From Cruoricaptor ignavus (GTDB lineage: Bacteria; Bacteroidota; Bacteroidia; Flavobacteriales; Weeksellaceae): DNA of 64,000 nt. The position numbers were made by a program, and so were the translations under genes. The stretch lies in contig NZ_FQYI01000002.1 in the NCBI RefSeq assembly GCF_900141665.1, positions 1-64,000 of the forward strand. Direction: 5' to 3'. Positions within the stretch are counted from its first letter, which is position 1; every line of letters starts with the position of its first letter. Positions 25,794-33,407 of the stretch are shown here, piece by piece. Below the pieces are notes generated by a model that was not told the DNA's origin, made no database searches, and worked only from the letters and a program-made list of their open reading frames with translations.

Positions 25794-26727
25794 ATTTAGA
25801 TACACAAAGCAGTTTTTTAGGAAGGACTGCTTTTTTTTGTGGCGTTGGGTAGCCTTTGGAAGTGGTTTCTGCGGGGTTTCACTTGTCTGTAGGGCACAGC
25901 TTCCCTTACCCGCAAAGGTTATTCCGCAGAGAAAGGTTGGGTAACGAAAAGAAAGTCCTGCGGCGGACCGCGCTGCCCGAAAACGGCAATGGGCGCAAAG
26001 ATTATCTCTTTGCCTTGAAGCAAGAGTGGGATTCCTACAAACACCTCCAGCAACAAATCATGGATACGGATTTGCAGATCGACCGGCTCCTGAAGGAATT
26101 CATCGAAAAGGACGACCATAAGAAACAGCATACCATTGAAAAAAAAAGCACAAGCGTAAAAATAAAAACGCAGTAAGCCAAACCGACATGAATTTAATTG
26201 CTTACCAATATTTTGAAGGGATAGACTTGATGGCGATTGAGGGGGTAAGCGAAGGGTTGATTATGGCTCTCATCGCAGAAGTCGGATTAGATGGGATTAG
26301 AAAATTCCCCACTGCAAAACAATTCACCGCATGGCTCAGGCTCGCCCCCAACAACAAAATAAGTGGTGGCAAAGTATTATCCAACCACATTCCGAAGGGA
26401 AGTTCGCGGCTGAAAATAGCATTCAGAAACACGGCCAATGCCATCGGCAACCTAAAGGAGGGATGGCTCGCTGAGTTCTTCAAAAGATTAAGCTACAAAA
26501 AAGGAAGGGCAACTGCTGTTTCTGCACTCGCCCGAAAGCTCGCCGTCATTATATGGAATATGCTCGTTAAGGGGCAAGGTTACAATCCGCCTTCACAATA
26601 CCTTTTTCTGGACGAGAAAAGAAAAATAGCAGCAGCCAAAAGAATACAAAAACAAATCACTAAATTTGGACTGACTAATAAGGATATTGAATTCAAAACA
26701 ATTTGATTATCAATAGTAAAGTTTAAC
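25794..26727 (+). mobile_element. IS110-family element remnant
   Basis: Lies between the broken repeat copy (ending 25793) and a cassette start GTTAGTCAGAA at 26728. The left end contains a small hairpin with AAGCAGT and ACTGCTT (about 25806-25830) followed by a T run. The interior carries only the linker and C-terminal domain of an IS110 transposase. The right end abuts a GTT core, as known for IS110-group elements that insert in or beside attC sites. Confidence 0.65.
25921..26706 (+). pseudogene. IS110-family transposase, N-terminally deleted and frameshifted
   Basis: The C-terminal IS116/IS110/IS902 domain is clear: IEGVSEGLIMALIAEVG, FPTAKQFTAWLRLAPNNK and SSRLKIAFRNTANAIGNL. A preceding helical linker (EWDSYKHLQQQIMDTDLQID) is in another frame. 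The switch is a run of nine A near 26139-26147, where one extra A, or a -1 slip, would join the two parts. The catalytic DEDD domain is absent, so the protein cannot transpose. Confidence 0.75.
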
Positions 26728-26771
26728 GTTAGTCAGAATTTTAAAACAAACATTTAACAAAATATTATATT

Positions 26772-27275
26772 ATGAAAATTATTTCGGTCGCTGGTAGAGG
26801 AAATTTTATTATTCAACGGGATAACTATGAAATTTTACAAGTTAAATATAAAAACTGGTTTTCAAGTAACGCAAAGACTAAACTAGGTAATGAAAATATT
26901 GAAATAAAAGCAAAAAATATCTGGCAAAGTAAATTTGATATTATAAAAAATAAAAAGGATGTAGGTGATATTATCTTTAATTGGAAGGGAGATATAATTA
27001 TTAGAATACTAAATAAAGAAAATATTGAAGAGAATTTTTTACTTAAATCAAAAGGATTTTGGAAATCGTACTTTGAATTAATAAATGAAGAAGGAGAAAT
27101 AGTTTGCATTTTAAATTCTAGTGTAAATTGGAGTAAATTAAACTACAATTATGAAGTTGAAAATATTACAGATAAATATGATGAAATTAAAATTTATGAA
27201 CTAACTATTTATTCAGTTTTTGGTGCAAATATATACATGATGATGATGACTGCTGCTGCAACTGGTGGAGTCTAA
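26772..27275 (+). CDS. Hypothetical 167-residue protein, possibly LURP-one/tubby-like
   Basis: A beta-rich protein whose repeated strand pattern (NFIIQRDNYEILQVKYKNW, VGDIIFNWKGDIIIRIL, FELINEEGEIVCIL) suggests a tubby or LURP-one-like barrel, ending in a hydrophobic tail (IYSVFGANIYMMMMTAAATG) that could insert in a membrane. The assignment is weak and no function is proposed. Its cassette starts at 26728 (GTTAGTCAGAA) and ends at 27291 (ACTTCTGCTAA), complementary except for one extra base. Confidence 0.4.
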   Translation: MKIISVAGRGNFIIQRDNYEILQVKYKNWFSSNAKTKLGNENIEIKAKNIWQSKFDIIKNKKDVGDIIFNWKGDIIIRILNKENIEENFLLKSKGFWKSYFELINEEGEIVCILNSSVNWSKLNYNYEVENITDKYDEIKIYELTIYSVFGANIYMMMMTAAATGGV

Positions 27276-27291
27276 AAAAAACTTCTGCTAA

Positions 27292-27706
27292 TAACTAAGC
27301 TTTCGTCTTGTCCGCAGGACACAAGATGAATTGAAAATCACTGAACACCTAATTAAATAATAGACAAGTGAAGTAAAGCCCGTTGAACGTAAGCTCCGGT
27401 AGCTTTTCAGCAGTATGATGGTCTTCTTATGGGGATGTCGTTTTTAGAGCGCCAAGGCTGCATCGTGACGGGAATAACTGTCGAAGGTACGCCTGCTTCT
27501 GCCCAGGATGGAGATATTTCTTTCGAATCGTTGCGGAAGTTCGGCAAAACCGTTAACTTCGCTCGAGGCACGGTACAGGAATTTGTTGGTCCTTAAATCC
27601 TCCGGAGATTTTTTTTTGTAGCCATTTTATATGTTTTTTAAAAGGTTAATAAAAACAAAGTTACTAAAACGGCGAATGGGAAAAGCTACCGGAGGTTTAG
27701 TTCAAC
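27292..27706. mobile_element. 365-bp island repeat, copy D (with a 46-bp insertion)
   Basis: Starts after ACTTCTGCTAA and ends GTTCAAC before site 5. Within the leader hairpin, 46 extra bases (about 27331-27376) separate GATGA from AAGCCCGTTG, giving 415 bp. The rest matches the other copies. Confidence 0.83.
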
Positions 27707-27826
27707 ATAGTATTTGCAAAAGCGGGTTAAAGGGCTTCGATTGGAGATTTGTACAAATTTTATCATTCTTCCTTCGATTGAACTTTAGTGCTAAAAATCC
27801 CCGCCTTCGGCAATATTCAAACCGTT
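27700..27826. repeat. attC-like hairpin site 5
   Basis: Outer arms GTATTTGCAAAAGCGGG (27710-27726) and CCCCGCCTTCGGCAATATTC (about 27799-27818). No long inner stem is seen. The right junction is ACCG|TTAGCC at 27824; a second GTT occurs at 27831. This site is shorter than most others. Confidence 0.65.
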
Positions 27827-27900
27827 AGCCGTTATGCTACAGCGACAGTGCAAAATTCGACAGATAACCTCAAATGGCAAATATTTAGTAAATTAGCAAA

Positions 27901-29103
27901 ATGAATACTATTGTAGCTGAACCAGTAGAAACGTACAATCAAGTTGGACTTGGTTTGACTAACTATGTGCATACAAGAAGACTTTCCCCAATCTTAAAGT
28001 GGGCAGGAGGAAAAGAACAAGAGCTGAAATACATACTACCCAATTTACCACAAGAAAAATTCAACGATTATTACGAACCATTTGTGGGTGGTGGTGCAGT
28101 TTATACAGCAGTTCAAGCAAACAAATATTTCATAAATGACAAATCAGACGAGTTAATAACTCTTTATCGAAGTTTCACGAACAGCGACAGACAATTATTT
28201 TTCAAAGCTCTTGACGAAATAATTCATAATTGGGATTTACTAACAACAGTAATTCAAAACAACGAAAAGTTTTTTATTCAAACATATAAAAAATACTCAA
28301 CTGACAAAATAGACGACAATAAACTCAAAGACATTTTATTTGAATTTATTTTGACACACTCTGACCAATTCAATGGAATGTTTTCAACCATTTTCAACTT
28401 CAATATTGAAAATTTTATCAAAGAAATTAAAATAAACCTCATTCGTAAAATCAAACGAATGAAAGAACTTGAAAAGCTTAAAAACGTTCTTCCTGACAAC
28501 GACATTTTGGATAACATCGAAACTGCATTAAAAAGTGCATTTTATATGCACTTCCGACATATTTATAATAACACCAAAAAATATAAAATCAACAATGCTT
28601 TCAAATCTGCAATTTTTCTATTTATAAGAAACTTTGCATATAGTGGTATGTTTCGCTACAACGCAAAAGGAGAATTTAACGTACCATATGGTGGAATTGC
28701 GTACAATAGAAAAAACTTTCAAAAGAAAGTTGATTATTTGAGAACAGAAGAACTAAAATCTTTGCTTGACAATACAATAATTGAAAATGAAGATTTCGAA
28801 GCGTTTTTTGAAAAGCATATACCATCAAAAAATGATTTCATTTTTCTCGACCCACCTTATGACAGCGAGTTTAGCACTTATGCAAAGAATGAATTTACAA
28901 GAAAAGACCAAGAAAGATTGGCTAATTATTTAATAAACAAATGCAAAGCCAAGTGGATGATGATCATTAAGAATACAGATTTTATTTTTGGGTTATATGA
29001 TAAAAAAGGATTGAACATTCAATCGTTCGACAAAACATATTTAGTTAGCTTTATGAATAGGAATGACAAAAATGTAGAACATCTTTTGATTACAAATTAT
29101 TAA
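27901..29103 (+). CDS. DNA adenine methyltransferase (Dam/DpnM type)
   Basis: An N6-adenine methyltransferase of the D12 class, presumably the protective half of a restriction-modification pair. Motifs are LSPILKWAGGKEQELKYILP (motif X, near residue 30), YYEPFVGGGAVY (SAM-binding motif I, near 60) and FIFLDPPYDSEFSTY (DPPY, near 318). At 400 residues it is longer than Dam (about 280); an Asn/Lys-rich insert (about 120-200) may belong to target recognition. The endonuclease gene begins eight bases downstream. The recognition sequence cannot be read from the protein. Confidence 0.9.
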   Translation: MNTIVAEPVETYNQVGLGLTNYVHTRRLSPILKWAGGKEQELKYILPNLPQEKFNDYYEPFVGGGAVYTAVQANKYFINDKSDELITLYRSFTNSDRQLFFKALDEIIHNWDLLTTVIQNNEKFFIQTYKKYSTDKIDDNKLKDILFEFILTHSDQFNGMFSTIFNFNIENFIKEIKINLIRKIKRMKELEKLKNVLPDNDILDNIETALKSAFYMHFRHIYNNTKKYKINNAFKSAIFLFIRNFAYSGMFRYNAKGEFNVPYGGIAYNRKNFQKKVDYLRTEELKSLLDNTIIENEDFEAFFEKHIPSKNDFIFLDPPYDSEFSTYAKNEFTRKDQERLANYLINKCKAKWMMIIKNTDFIFGLYDKKGLNIQSFDKTYLVSFMNRNDKNVEHLLITNY

Positions 29104-29110
29104 AATACTA

Positions 29111-29890
29111 ATGGCAGCACATACAGAAGCTCAAATAAGACGAGCAATAAAGCCATTATTAACTGTTTATGGCGAATTAAACACATCAGAAGTAAAAAAA
29201 CTTCTGCATACAGTTTTAGAATTTAGTGAAGAGGACAATATACCTTCAACAACACGAAACGAAGTTCTTATTATTCAACGAATAGGAAATATTGTTGCTC
29301 ATCAGCAGGAAACAAGAAAAGTATATGATGAGGGTTTTGTACTTGACAAGAGCTCACGTCCTGCAAAATTTTCTTTATTAAATCCTATTTCACAAGCAGT
29401 TATTCCACCTGCGGAAATTACAACTATAAAGGAAAAAACAAGACGCTTCATTGCTCGTAAAGTTGATTGGGAAAAAGCAAGAGATAGAAATAATGAAATT
29501 GGCGACCAGGGCGAAGAATTTATATTAGAGTTTGAAATTGACCGTTTAATTGAAGTGCTTTCAATAGACAGGATAAGTGCTATACAAAATGTTCAGCATT
29601 TGAGCCGATTGCAAGGTGATGGTTTAGGCTATGATATTTCCTCAATAAATGATTGTGGTTCACCTCGTTATATAGAAGTGAAAACAACGAGTGGAGGTTT
29701 CAATCAACCATTCTATATGAGTAAAAATGAAAAGAACTTTTTCGAGGAATATGGAGATTCTGCATTTATATATCGAGTTTACAATTTTAATAGAGAAACA
29801 AGACATGGTGATGTTACGATAATAACTCAAAATGAACTTTTTACCAATTTCAACTTCGATACTATAACTTGGCAAGTAACACCAAAATAA
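29111..29890 (+). CDS. Restriction endonuclease with DUF3883 (PD-(D/E)xK) domain
   Basis: A 259-residue protein paired with the methylase. The C-terminal half holds the DUF3883 nuclease fold: GDQGEEFILEFEIDRL (about residue 137), GYDISSINDCGSPRYIEVKT (about 178-197) with catalytic Asp, Glu and Lys, then FYMSKNEKNFFEEYGDSAFI. The N-terminal half (IRRAIKPLLTVYGELNTSEV) looks like a winged-helix DNA-binding part. Known DUF3883 proteins include restriction and defence nucleases. The methylase directly upstream supports a type II system. Confidence 0.8.
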   Translation: MAAHTEAQIRRAIKPLLTVYGELNTSEVKKLLHTVLEFSEEDNIPSTTRNEVLIIQRIGNIVAHQQETRKVYDEGFVLDKSSRPAKFSLLNPISQAVIPPAEITTIKEKTRRFIARKVDWEKARDRNNEIGDQGEEFILEFEIDRLIEVLSIDRISAIQNVQHLSRLQGDGLGYDISSINDCGSPRYIEVKTTSGGFNQPFYMSKNEKNFFEEYGDSAFIYRVYNFNRETRHGDVTIITQNELFTNFNFDTITWQVTPK

Positions 29891-29907
29891 AAAGCACAAA
29901 CGCACAA

Positions 29908-30271
29908 TAACTAAGCTTTCGTCTTGTCCGCAGGACAGAAGATGAAAGCCCGTTGAACGGAAGCTCCGGTGGCTTTTCAGCCGTATGATGGTCCTTTTAT
30001 GGAGTTGTCGTTTTTAGAGCGCCAAGGCTGCAACGTGACGGGAATAACTGTCGAAAGTACGCCTGCTTCTGCCCAGGATGGAGATATTTCTTTCGAAGCG
30101 TTGCAGAAGTTCGGCAAAACCGTTAACTTCGCCCGAGGCACGGTTCAGGAATTTGTTTGTCCTTAAATCCTCCGGAGATTTTTTGTAGCCATTTTATATG
30201 TTTTTAAGGGTTAACAAAAACAAAGTTACTAAAACGGCGAATGGGAAAAGCTACCGGAGGTTTAGTTCAAC
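29908..30271. mobile_element. 365-bp island repeat, copy E (complete)
   Basis: A 364-bp copy starting after AACGCACAA and ending GTTCAAC before site 6. It has the same leader hairpin, subterminal inverted repeats and right-end 110 bp. The internal frame is open for about 65 codons here. Confidence 0.85.
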
Positions 30272-30455
30272 AAGGTATTTCTATTAGCGGGGTTGAATAT
30301 ATAATAGAAAAACCCGATGCATTTAGTCGCGCCTGCTTTTTCGTTCCACAATTTTTTTTGTAGTTTAGTTCCACGAAAAAAGCATTCGCTTCGGTTAGTC
30401 GAAATTGAACCTTTCGGTTAAATTTAGCCCGCCCTTCGCAAATACTTTTCCCGTT
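30265..30455. repeat. attC-like hairpin site 6
   Basis: Outer arms GTATTTCTATTAGCGGGG (30275-30292) and CCCGCCCTTCGCAAATAC. An inner stem of about 12 bp pairs TGCTTTTTCGT (about 30334) with ACGAAAAAAGCA (about 30373), around the loop motif GTAGTTTAG. The right junction is CCCG|TTATGTGATATGGC at 30453, matching the end of the next cassette, GCCACATCACATAAC, at 14 of 15 positions. Confidence 0.77.
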
Positions 30456-30914
30456 ATGTGATATGGCATCAAAAATCACGCTTCGAAATAAATTCCACGA
30501 TTTTGAGTGATTAAATAGAAACTGAATCCAGACCGAAATGTGCGTGAAAACAAGGTCTGAATTCATTTTCTGCTTGACTGACTGAATAAATTACGGACTT
30601 GACTTAAAAAACTGATTTCTGACACCACATCACTAACGGAATCTCTGCGTGAAATAAAATTTAACGCCTTAAATTTACGCTGTTGAATAAAAAAATTCCG
30701 CTTGAAAAATAACTTCCTGAAACTAAAAAACGCTGACAAAAATTCGCGCGCAAATCCTTTCCGAAAAAATTTTTGAATTTTAACGTTCTGAATATTTTTC
30801 GTGCCTGACTTTTACAAATTTGACGCTGAATTTTTAAAATTTTGCTGACTAAAAAGACTGCTGAAACTGAATCTAACCGAATAAAAATGTCGCAAAATTG
30901 CCACATCACATAAC
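30454..30914. other. Cassette with no evident ORF
   Basis: A 461-bp segment bounded by complementary ends (GTTATGTGATATGGC at 30453-30467 and GCCACATCACATAAC at 30900-30914). The plus strand has no usable ORF. Minus-strand frames look like shadows, one of them extending into the next hairpin. The sequence is rich in CTGA/TTGA-like words (for example GACTGACTGAATAA near 30574). It may encode a regulatory RNA, carry a promoter or be empty. ORF-less cassettes are known in integrons. Confidence 0.55.
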
Positions 30915-31101
30915 ATCGGTTTTGCAAAAGCGGGGATAAATTTCTCTTGCGTTGAAAGTTTCGTCATTATTAGTCGCAAAAAACCATTTCGTTTTTTATT
31001 TTTTTGTAATTTTGAAAAAACGAAAATGGTTTTTGCTTGGTGCAGTTTTAATAGAAATTTTAGGTGTAAAAGCCCCGCCTTCGCAAAGCCGCCGGGCCGT
31101 T
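30908..31101. repeat. attC-like hairpin site 7 (native, no 365-bp repeat)
   Basis: The site begins ACATAAC followed by ATCGG. Arms TTTTGCAAAAGCGGGG and CCCCGCCTTCGCAAA pair. An inner stem of about 20 bp pairs GCAAAAAACCATTTCGTTTT (from 30975) with AAAACGAAAATGGTTTTTGC (ending 31036), around GTAATTTTG. The right junction is GCCG|TTGGCAAA at 31099, an exact reverse complement of TTTGCCAAC at 31966-31974. Confidence 0.8.
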
Positions 31102-31123
31102 GGCAAACATTGAAAAATAAGAA

Positions 31124-31603
31124 ATGGAATATTTCACATTAGCGAGAGTAATTCATGTAATTGCGGTCATTTTATGGATTGGTGGGGTGTCAATGGTGAC
31201 AACTGTATTAATACCTGCAATAAAAAGAATGAAATCGAAGGAAGAACAAATAAAGACTTTTGAAACTATTGAAGGGAAATTTGCCCTACAAGCTAAAGTT
31301 ACTACTCTCTTGACAGGACTTTCGGGATTTTATATGCTATACGAATTAAATGCGTGGAACAGATATTTAGATTATCGCTTTTGGTGGATTCATGCTATGA
31401 CGTTGGTGTGGATAATATTTTCTTTGATTCTTTACGTACTTGAACCATTCATACTTCACAAAGTATTTAAGAAATACGCTAGCAAAAATCCTGAAAAGAC
31501 ATTTGGGATTATGCATAAACTTCATTGGGTATTGTTAATAATCAGTTTAATAACGACAGCCGGAGCAGTAGCGGGAAGTCATGGTTGGTTTTGGTTGAAA
31601 TAA
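31124..31603 (+). CDS. Four-span CopD/DUF2269-like membrane protein
   Basis: A 159-residue inner-membrane protein with about four spans. The opening LARVIHVIAVILWIGGVSMV has the His and Gly pattern of the CopD/DUF2269 superfamily (a heme- or copper-handling fold). Further histidines lie in WWIHAMTLVW, ILHKVFKKYA and MHKLHWVLL. The function is not known for this subgroup. It is the first gene of a cassette, followed by a broken cupin gene. Confidence 0.7.
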   Translation: MEYFTLARVIHVIAVILWIGGVSMVTTVLIPAIKRMKSKEEQIKTFETIEGKFALQAKVTTLLTGLSGFYMLYELNAWNRYLDYRFWWIHAMTLVWIIFSLILYVLEPFILHKVFKKYASKNPEKTFGIMHKLHWVLLIISLITTAGAVAGSHGWFWLK

Positions 31604-31614
31604 AATAAGAACAT

Positions 31615-31943
31615 ATGAAACAAAATTTAAAATTTGAGAAGTTCTTAATTTGAAAGAAAGTATAGCTTATTCACCAGGAGCAACTGTCAGCAAGATTGTG
31701 GCTAAGAATAAGTGTGGTTCAACTACTTTGTTTTCTTTCGATAAGGGACAAAATCTCAGTGAACATACTGCACCATTTGACGCCATTGTAATTATCCTTG
31801 ATGGAAAATGTGAGATTTCAATTGCAGGGAAGCAAAATATGTTGACTGAAGGACAAATGATTGTAATGCCAGCAAATATCCCACATGTATTGGAAGCAAC
31901 GGAAGCATTTAAAATGATTCTAATAATGATGAAATCTGAATAA
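31615..31943 (+). pseudogene. Cupin-domain protein, probably frameshifted near the start
   Basis: A single-domain cupin: SEHTAPFDAIVIILDGKCEI is motif 1, and LTEGQMIVMPANIPHVLEA is motif 2 with its His. The frame is complete from TTG 31650 (about 97 residues). A natural start, ATG 31615, with a good leader (KQNLKFEKF) lies one base out of frame: in TTCTTAATTTGAAAG one A seems missing. Either translation starts at TTG or the gene is damaged. The metal ligand set is partial. Confidence 0.6.
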
Positions 31944-31965
31944 GAGAACAAATTAAAAACAACGA

Positions 31966-32096
31966 TTTGCCAACATTGGCTATACGTAATGCGGGCGAAA
32001 GTGCTGATATGAAAGTAATTACATTAAATAAACCAACAGCTAAACGGAAAGTGAAGTGCCTTGAAATCCCGCATTACGCATAGCCGAGACCTTTGT
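31966..32096. repeat. attC-like hairpin site 8 (native)
   Basis: Starts TTTGCCAAC followed by ATT. Outer arms GGCTATACGTAATGCGGG (31978-31995) and CCCGCATTACGCATAGCC pair at all but one position. The right end has CTTTGTAC where GTT would be expected, so the right core may be mutated. Confidence 0.68.
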
Positions 32097-32134
32097 ACAA
32101 CATTTAAAACAAACTCCCCATAAAAATATTAAAA

Positions 32135-32266
32135 ATGAAAAAACTTCTAACATTGTTATTTTTTGCACTAATCGCTATTTCTACGGTAGCCTGCCTGAGG
32201 GAAGGCGAAGAAAAGGGTAAGTGGTCTACTTTTTTGACAGTTTGTAAATATAGTTTTTTCAATTGA
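32135..32266 (+). CDS. Lipoprotein stub of 43 residues
   Basis: Begins with a lipoprotein signal peptide (MKKLLTLLFFALIAISTVAC, Cys at residue 20 in the lipobox) and stops after 43 residues, too short for a mature lipoprotein domain. It is probably the 5' remnant of a truncated gene, or a very small lipoprotein. It is the only recognisable gene in a cassette of about 310 bp, with no match between its start and end sequences. Confidence 0.4.
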   Translation: MKKLLTLLFFALIAISTVACLREGEEKGKWSTFLTVCKYSFFN

Positions 32267-32409
32267 AATTTGCACCTGCCAACCGAAACGGAATTAGGCT
32301 CTGCTGAGGAGCAACCAACAAAACAGCTGTTATAATTCTATCAAATCTTTCAGCTTATTGTGTTTTGAATTGATAAACGAAACAGAAAAATAATAACGAC
32401 AGCTAATAA

Positions 32410-32778
32410 TAACTAAGCTTTCGTTTTGTCCGCAGGACAGAAGATGAAAGCCCGTTGAACGGAAGCTCCGGTAGCTTTTCAGCTGTATGATGGTCCTCTT
32501 ATGGGGATGTCTTTTTTTAGAGCGCCAAGGCTGCAATGTGACGGGAATAACTGTCGAAGGTACGCCTGCTTCTGCCCAGGATGGAGATATTTCTTTCGAA
32601 GCGTTGCAGAAGTTCGGCAAAACCGTTAACTTCGCTCGAGGCACGGTTCAGGAATTTGTTGGTCCTTAAATCCTCCGGAGATTTTTTTTTGTAGCCATTT
32701 CATGAGTTATTAAAAGGTTAATAAAAACAAAATTACTAAAACGGCGAATGGGAAAAACTACCGGAGGTTTAGTTCAAC
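32410..32778. mobile_element. 365-bp island repeat, copy F (complete)
   Basis: A 369-bp copy starting after ACAGCTAATAA and ending GTTCAAC before site 9. It carries an extra T in the run after GGATGTC that shifts the internal frame relative to copies D and E, further evidence against a conserved protein. Confidence 0.85.
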
Positions 32779-32960
32779 TTAGTATTTGCAAAAGGCGGGG
32801 TTGAAACCAAGTAGAAAGACCAGTTGCATTTAGTCGCAAATTGCTTTTCATATTACAATTTTTTGTATTTTAGTAATCTGAAAAAGCAATTTGCTTCGTT
32901 CGGTCGAAATTGAACCTTTCGGTTAAATTTAGCCCGCCCTTCGCAAATACTTTTTCCGTT
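32772..32960. repeat. attC-like hairpin site 9
   Basis: Outer arms GTATTTGCAAAAGGCGGG (32782-32799) and CCCGCCCTTCGCAAATAC (32933-32950) pair at 16 of 18 positions. The inner stem pairs GCAAATTGCTTTTCATATTAC (from 32836) across GTATTTTAG with a near-perfect complement ending GCAATTTGC (32894). The right junction is TCCG|TTGTAGGAA at 32958, an exact complement of TTCCTACAA at 34202-34210. Confidence 0.8.
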
Positions 32961-33070
32961 GTAGGAAATTTTACAAAAACCGCTCTTACTTTGCGTCTTG
33001 AAAGTATAGCATAGAAAGTTTTAAAGAGCCGTTATAGATAAATTATTGTTTAATTTAATTTTTTTTAAAA

Positions 33071-33358
33071 ATGAAAAAAGTTTTTATTTTAAGTGCTATA
33101 TTAATTGGTAGCATGACATTTGCCAGTAGTTCAACAAAGGAAATTAACATTGTTGGCAACAAAAAGTTAGAAATAACATCCGAACAAAAGAGTTTACTTC
33201 TAACAACCTTTAAAGGAAGCATAAAAGCCTTAAATGAGGACGGATTTACATGGTATGATTCTTGTGGTGGATCCCACTATTTTTCATTTTTCAAATATTT
33301 TTCAATATTTGAGATAATCGAGGAAATATGGTCAATGGATGCTGAATACTGCCCATAA
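33071..33358 (+). CDS. Small exported protein of unknown function
   Basis: A 95-residue protein with a signal peptide (KKVFILSAILIGSMTFASS), then a short mature part ending in an aromatic, Cys-containing stretch (TWYDSCGGSHYFSFFKYFS ... DAEYCP). No family was recognised. It shares a cassette with the GLPGLI protein gene, with a hairpin terminator between the two, so they are probably transcribed separately. Confidence 0.5.
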   Translation: MKKVFILSAILIGSMTFASSSTKEINIVGNKKLEITSEQKSLLLTTFKGSIKALNEDGFTWYDSCGGSHYFSFFKYFSIFEIIEEIWSMDAEYCP

Positions 33359-33363
33359 ATTTC

Positions 33364-33388
33364 GAGGGGGTGATTACACCCCTTCTTT
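33364..33388 (+). terminator. Terminator between the two genes of the last cassette
   Basis: GGGGGTG-ATTA-CACCCC forms a short strong hairpin followed by TTCTTT, a few bases after the stop at 33358. Confidence 0.65.
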
Positions 33389-33407
33389 AGCATTAAACAT
33401 TTATTAT

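Noticed and set aside
29969-30166. A 60-65 codon frame repeated in the 365-bp elements (CNVTGITVEGTPASAQDGDI ...), first read as a conserved small protein.
   Set aside because: Copy B has an in-frame TAA (GAGCGCTAAGG) and copy F has an extra T that shifts the frame. The copies are too similar for the frame to be informative, so it is treated as repeat DNA.
30661-30927. An 88-codon minus-strand frame in the ORF-less cassette.
   Set aside because: It begins inside the neighbouring hairpin site, runs against the direction of all cargo genes and shows no recognisable protein pattern.
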